Shown here: positions 39,790 to 40,866 of the stretch, piece by piece
How positions within the stretch are numbered: position 1 is the stretch's first letter
Layout of the letters: each line of letters opens with the position of its first letter
Assembly (NCBI RefSeq): GCF_028826105.1
Contig: NZ_JAQGPL010000002.1
Span: forward strand, 1-40,866
Source of the DNA: Paenibacillus humicola
GTDB taxonomy: Bacteria; Bacillota; Bacilli; Paenibacillales; Paenibacillaceae
Direction of reading: 5' to 3'
Length of the DNA stretch: 40,866 nucleotides
Notes under the pieces: generated by a model
Databases searched by the model: none
What the model was told of the DNA's origin: nothing
What the model saw: the letters and a program-made list of their open reading frames with translations, nothing else
Made by a program: the position numbers and the translations under genes

Positions 39790-39838
39790 AAAATATACGC
39801 TAAGCCTTCGGATTAGACCGGCTTAGCGTATTTTCTTA
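39790..39838. terminator. Bidirectional intrinsic terminator
   Basis: TACGCTAAGCC (39796-39806) pairs with GGCTTAGCGTA (39820-39830) over 11 bases around a 13-base loop. T-run TTTTCTT follows on the plus strand, and an A-rich stretch precedes it, so it can act in both directions. Confidence 0.8.
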
Positions 39839-40248
39839 CTCTTAGCTCAATAATGGAATGTCCCAATGTCCCAAGTATAGTCGAAAGCTTGGTAGTATTA
39901 AACAGAACTGCTTTGTTCAGAGATCACAGGAGACCAAAGTCATTGATTCTCTTTTATTCAAGGGTTTAGCGGTCGTTAGGTGTTTTCAAAACGTAGATGA
40001 TAGTGACTCCTATCTGCTTCCGGCGCAAATCATTTGTTCATTGCCAATTTTTACGAGGAGTTATAGACTTGTTTGTTCTGATACTGACCAAAACGAGACG
40101 GCCTATGGAACAGCTCGTTCAATTTGTATAATACCGCGGCATAAAGGATTAGATATGATATCAAGCGCCGTTTCGAGGCCGGATTACGGGTAAAGTCATC
40201 GGAAGCAATATGATGACTTTATTAAAATCGGGAGAGAAGCAGTTTGGG
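39839..40248. other. Gene-free interval
   Basis: An open frame at 39858-40193 is not protein-like and has no ribosome site. Nothing else was recognised; it may be decayed DNA. Confidence 0.4.
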
Positions 40249-40290
40249 AAGACGGATCTGTATTTTCATGATCCGTCTTTATTAATTTTT
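40249..40290 (+). terminator. Intrinsic terminator overlapping the end of the XRE gene
   Basis: AAGACGGATC (40249-40258) pairs with GATCCGTCTT (40270-40279) around an 11-base loop, followed by TATTAATTTTT on the plus strand. It shields the minus-strand regulator from plus-strand read-through and overlaps its stop codon. Confidence 0.65.
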
Positions 40291-40634
40291 GACTGTTCAA
40301 TAGTCTTGGCTAGCTCGATTAGTTTATTAATCAGCTCTAGGAAAGCTTTTTGCTCTTCAATTGAAAGGTTTCGGCAAGACTCCATAAATTGAAGTAATTT
40401 AGCGTGGAGAGAATCATTTTGAAGTGGCTCCTGTCCTGCGAAGAAAGACGAAAGGTCCACTCCCAGTTTACTTAAAATAGAACCTAATATATTTACATCC
40501 GGAACTGATTTACCGTTTTCGAATTGGCTAAGATATGATTGCGATATATCAACCATGGAAGCTAATTGCCTTCCAGACAATCCTTTTGATTTTCTTAACT
40601 GTTTGAGTTTATTTCCATCAAAATACCTCTCCAT
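40266..40634 (-). CDS. XRE-family regulator with C-terminal helical domain
   Basis: The start chosen is ATG 40634; an upstream TTG at 40685 lacks support. The 122-residue product has an N-terminal helix-turn-helix (LKQLRKSKGLSGRQLASMVD, ISQSYLSQFENGKSVPDVNI) and a C-terminal helical part (LHAKLLQFMESCRNLSIEEQ). This resembles SinR-like or plasmid-maintenance repressors. It is divergent from the promoter at 40692-40720, which it may control. Confidence 0.85.
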   Translation of the reverse strand: MERYFDGNKLKQLRKSKGLSGRQLASMVDISQSYLSQFENGKSVPDVNILGSILSKLGVDLSSFFAGQEPLQNDSLHAKLLQFMESCRNLSIEEQKAFLELINKLIELAKTIEQSKINKDGS

Positions 40635-40691
40635 CTTTACAGCCCACCCTTTGGTCTCAAAATATTCGATAACGAATAGCGGCAAAAATTA

Positions 40692-40720
40692 TTGACTGTT
40701 AATGCAATATGTAATAAAAT
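40692..40720 (+). promoter_or_regulatory. Strong sigma-A promoter divergent from the XRE regulator
   Basis: TTGACT (40692-40697), 17 bases and TAAAAT (40715-40720). The transcript would start near 40727 and lead through about 130 bases to an AAAGGAGG ribosome site at the very end of the window, so the gene it serves lies beyond the edge. Only a short frame ending at 40829 is open in the leader. Confidence 0.75.
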
Positions 40721-40866
40721 CCAAAGTGTAAGACAATATCAGGAAAAGGAAGCTGAAGCCCTCACTACACAAGGTTATCACGTGTGGGACAAAAAGACAG
40801 CTTCTGATATTTCCTATAGTCTTCAATGAGAGCATATGTTCCTTAATATCTAAATAAAGGAGGCGA

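Noticed and set aside
39858..40193. 111-residue open frame
   Set aside because: No ribosome site and no protein-like pattern; probably chance.
40692..40829. TTG-initiated 45-residue frame
   Set aside because: The TTG is the -35 element of a good promoter and no ribosome site precedes it, so it was treated as leader sequence.
1..40866. tRNA or rRNA genes
   Set aside because: No tRNA-like cloverleaf with CCA-type end and no rRNA sequence was recognised by eye on either strand.

Overview
The window looks like part of a large conjugative plasmid (or an integrated copy of one) from a spore-forming Firmicute of the Bacillales, most like Paenibacillaceae or Alicyclobacillaceae. Evidence: strong AGGAGG-type ribosome sites with TTG and GTG starts, a Gram-positive Trs/VirB transfer operon with a PrgI protein, a GerA/GerB/GerC germinant-receptor operon preceded by a consensus forespore sigma-G promoter, a WapA-like secreted Rhs protein, and IS3, IS1182 and IS256 family elements. 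The genus cannot be fixed from the sequence.

Layout. (1) 1-7512: transfer operon on the + strand: small RHH-like protein, VirD4/TraG coupling ATPase, pilin-like protein, VirB6/TrbL channel protein, PrgI, two-part VirB4 (TrsD and TrsE), lytic transglycosylase and a lipoprotein. (2) 7513-9229: candidate oriT, MobC, and a MOBP-type relaxase with a complete second gene (coiled coil plus membrane anchor) inside it in another frame. (3) 9230-10289: replication module: a 271-aa initiator with iteron-like repeats inside its coding sequence. Its leader carries a countertranscribed RNA of about 80 nt and an attenuator hairpin that contains the Shine-Dalgarno sequence. (4) 10388-15349: glycosyltransferase, histidine kinase, response regulator (3' end disrupted by an intact IS3 element) and a small XRE regulator. 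(5) 15350-18422: a scrap zone with an intact cupin and an intact msrA among msrB, Rhs, IS3 and IS256 remnants. (6) 18428-22170: gerA-gerB-gerC operon. (7) 22595-25734: partition cassette 1 (ParA plus RHH protein, - strand) with hexamer iteron clusters, followed by about 1.5 kb of non-coding, strongly structured DNA. (8) 25979-34419: - strand operon of secreted subtilase, 1.6-kaa Rhs/YD-repeat toxin and CPCC-family putative immunity protein. (9) 34932-36845: serine resolvase and partition cassette 2. (10) 37156-40866: small membrane protein, secreted beta-rich protein, an IS1182-family element inserted in a transcription terminator, and an XRE regulator divergent from a strong promoter.

Most interesting: the two partition cassettes share gene order, the same overlapping start arrangement and homologous proteins, yet each adaptor gene has its own tandem DNA repeats inside the coding sequence. 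Related repeats also lie around the operon. In cassette 1, TACGTN hexamers are read as Asp-Val/Asn-Val dipeptides and as the terminal Lys-Arg-Lys-Arg. In cassette 2, ATTCATGAAACT-like units are read as a His/Glu/Thr-rich linker. The rep gene does the same with its iterons. This suggests replicon modules in which the DNA-binding site is written into the linker of the protein gene. Binding and function are inferred, not shown.
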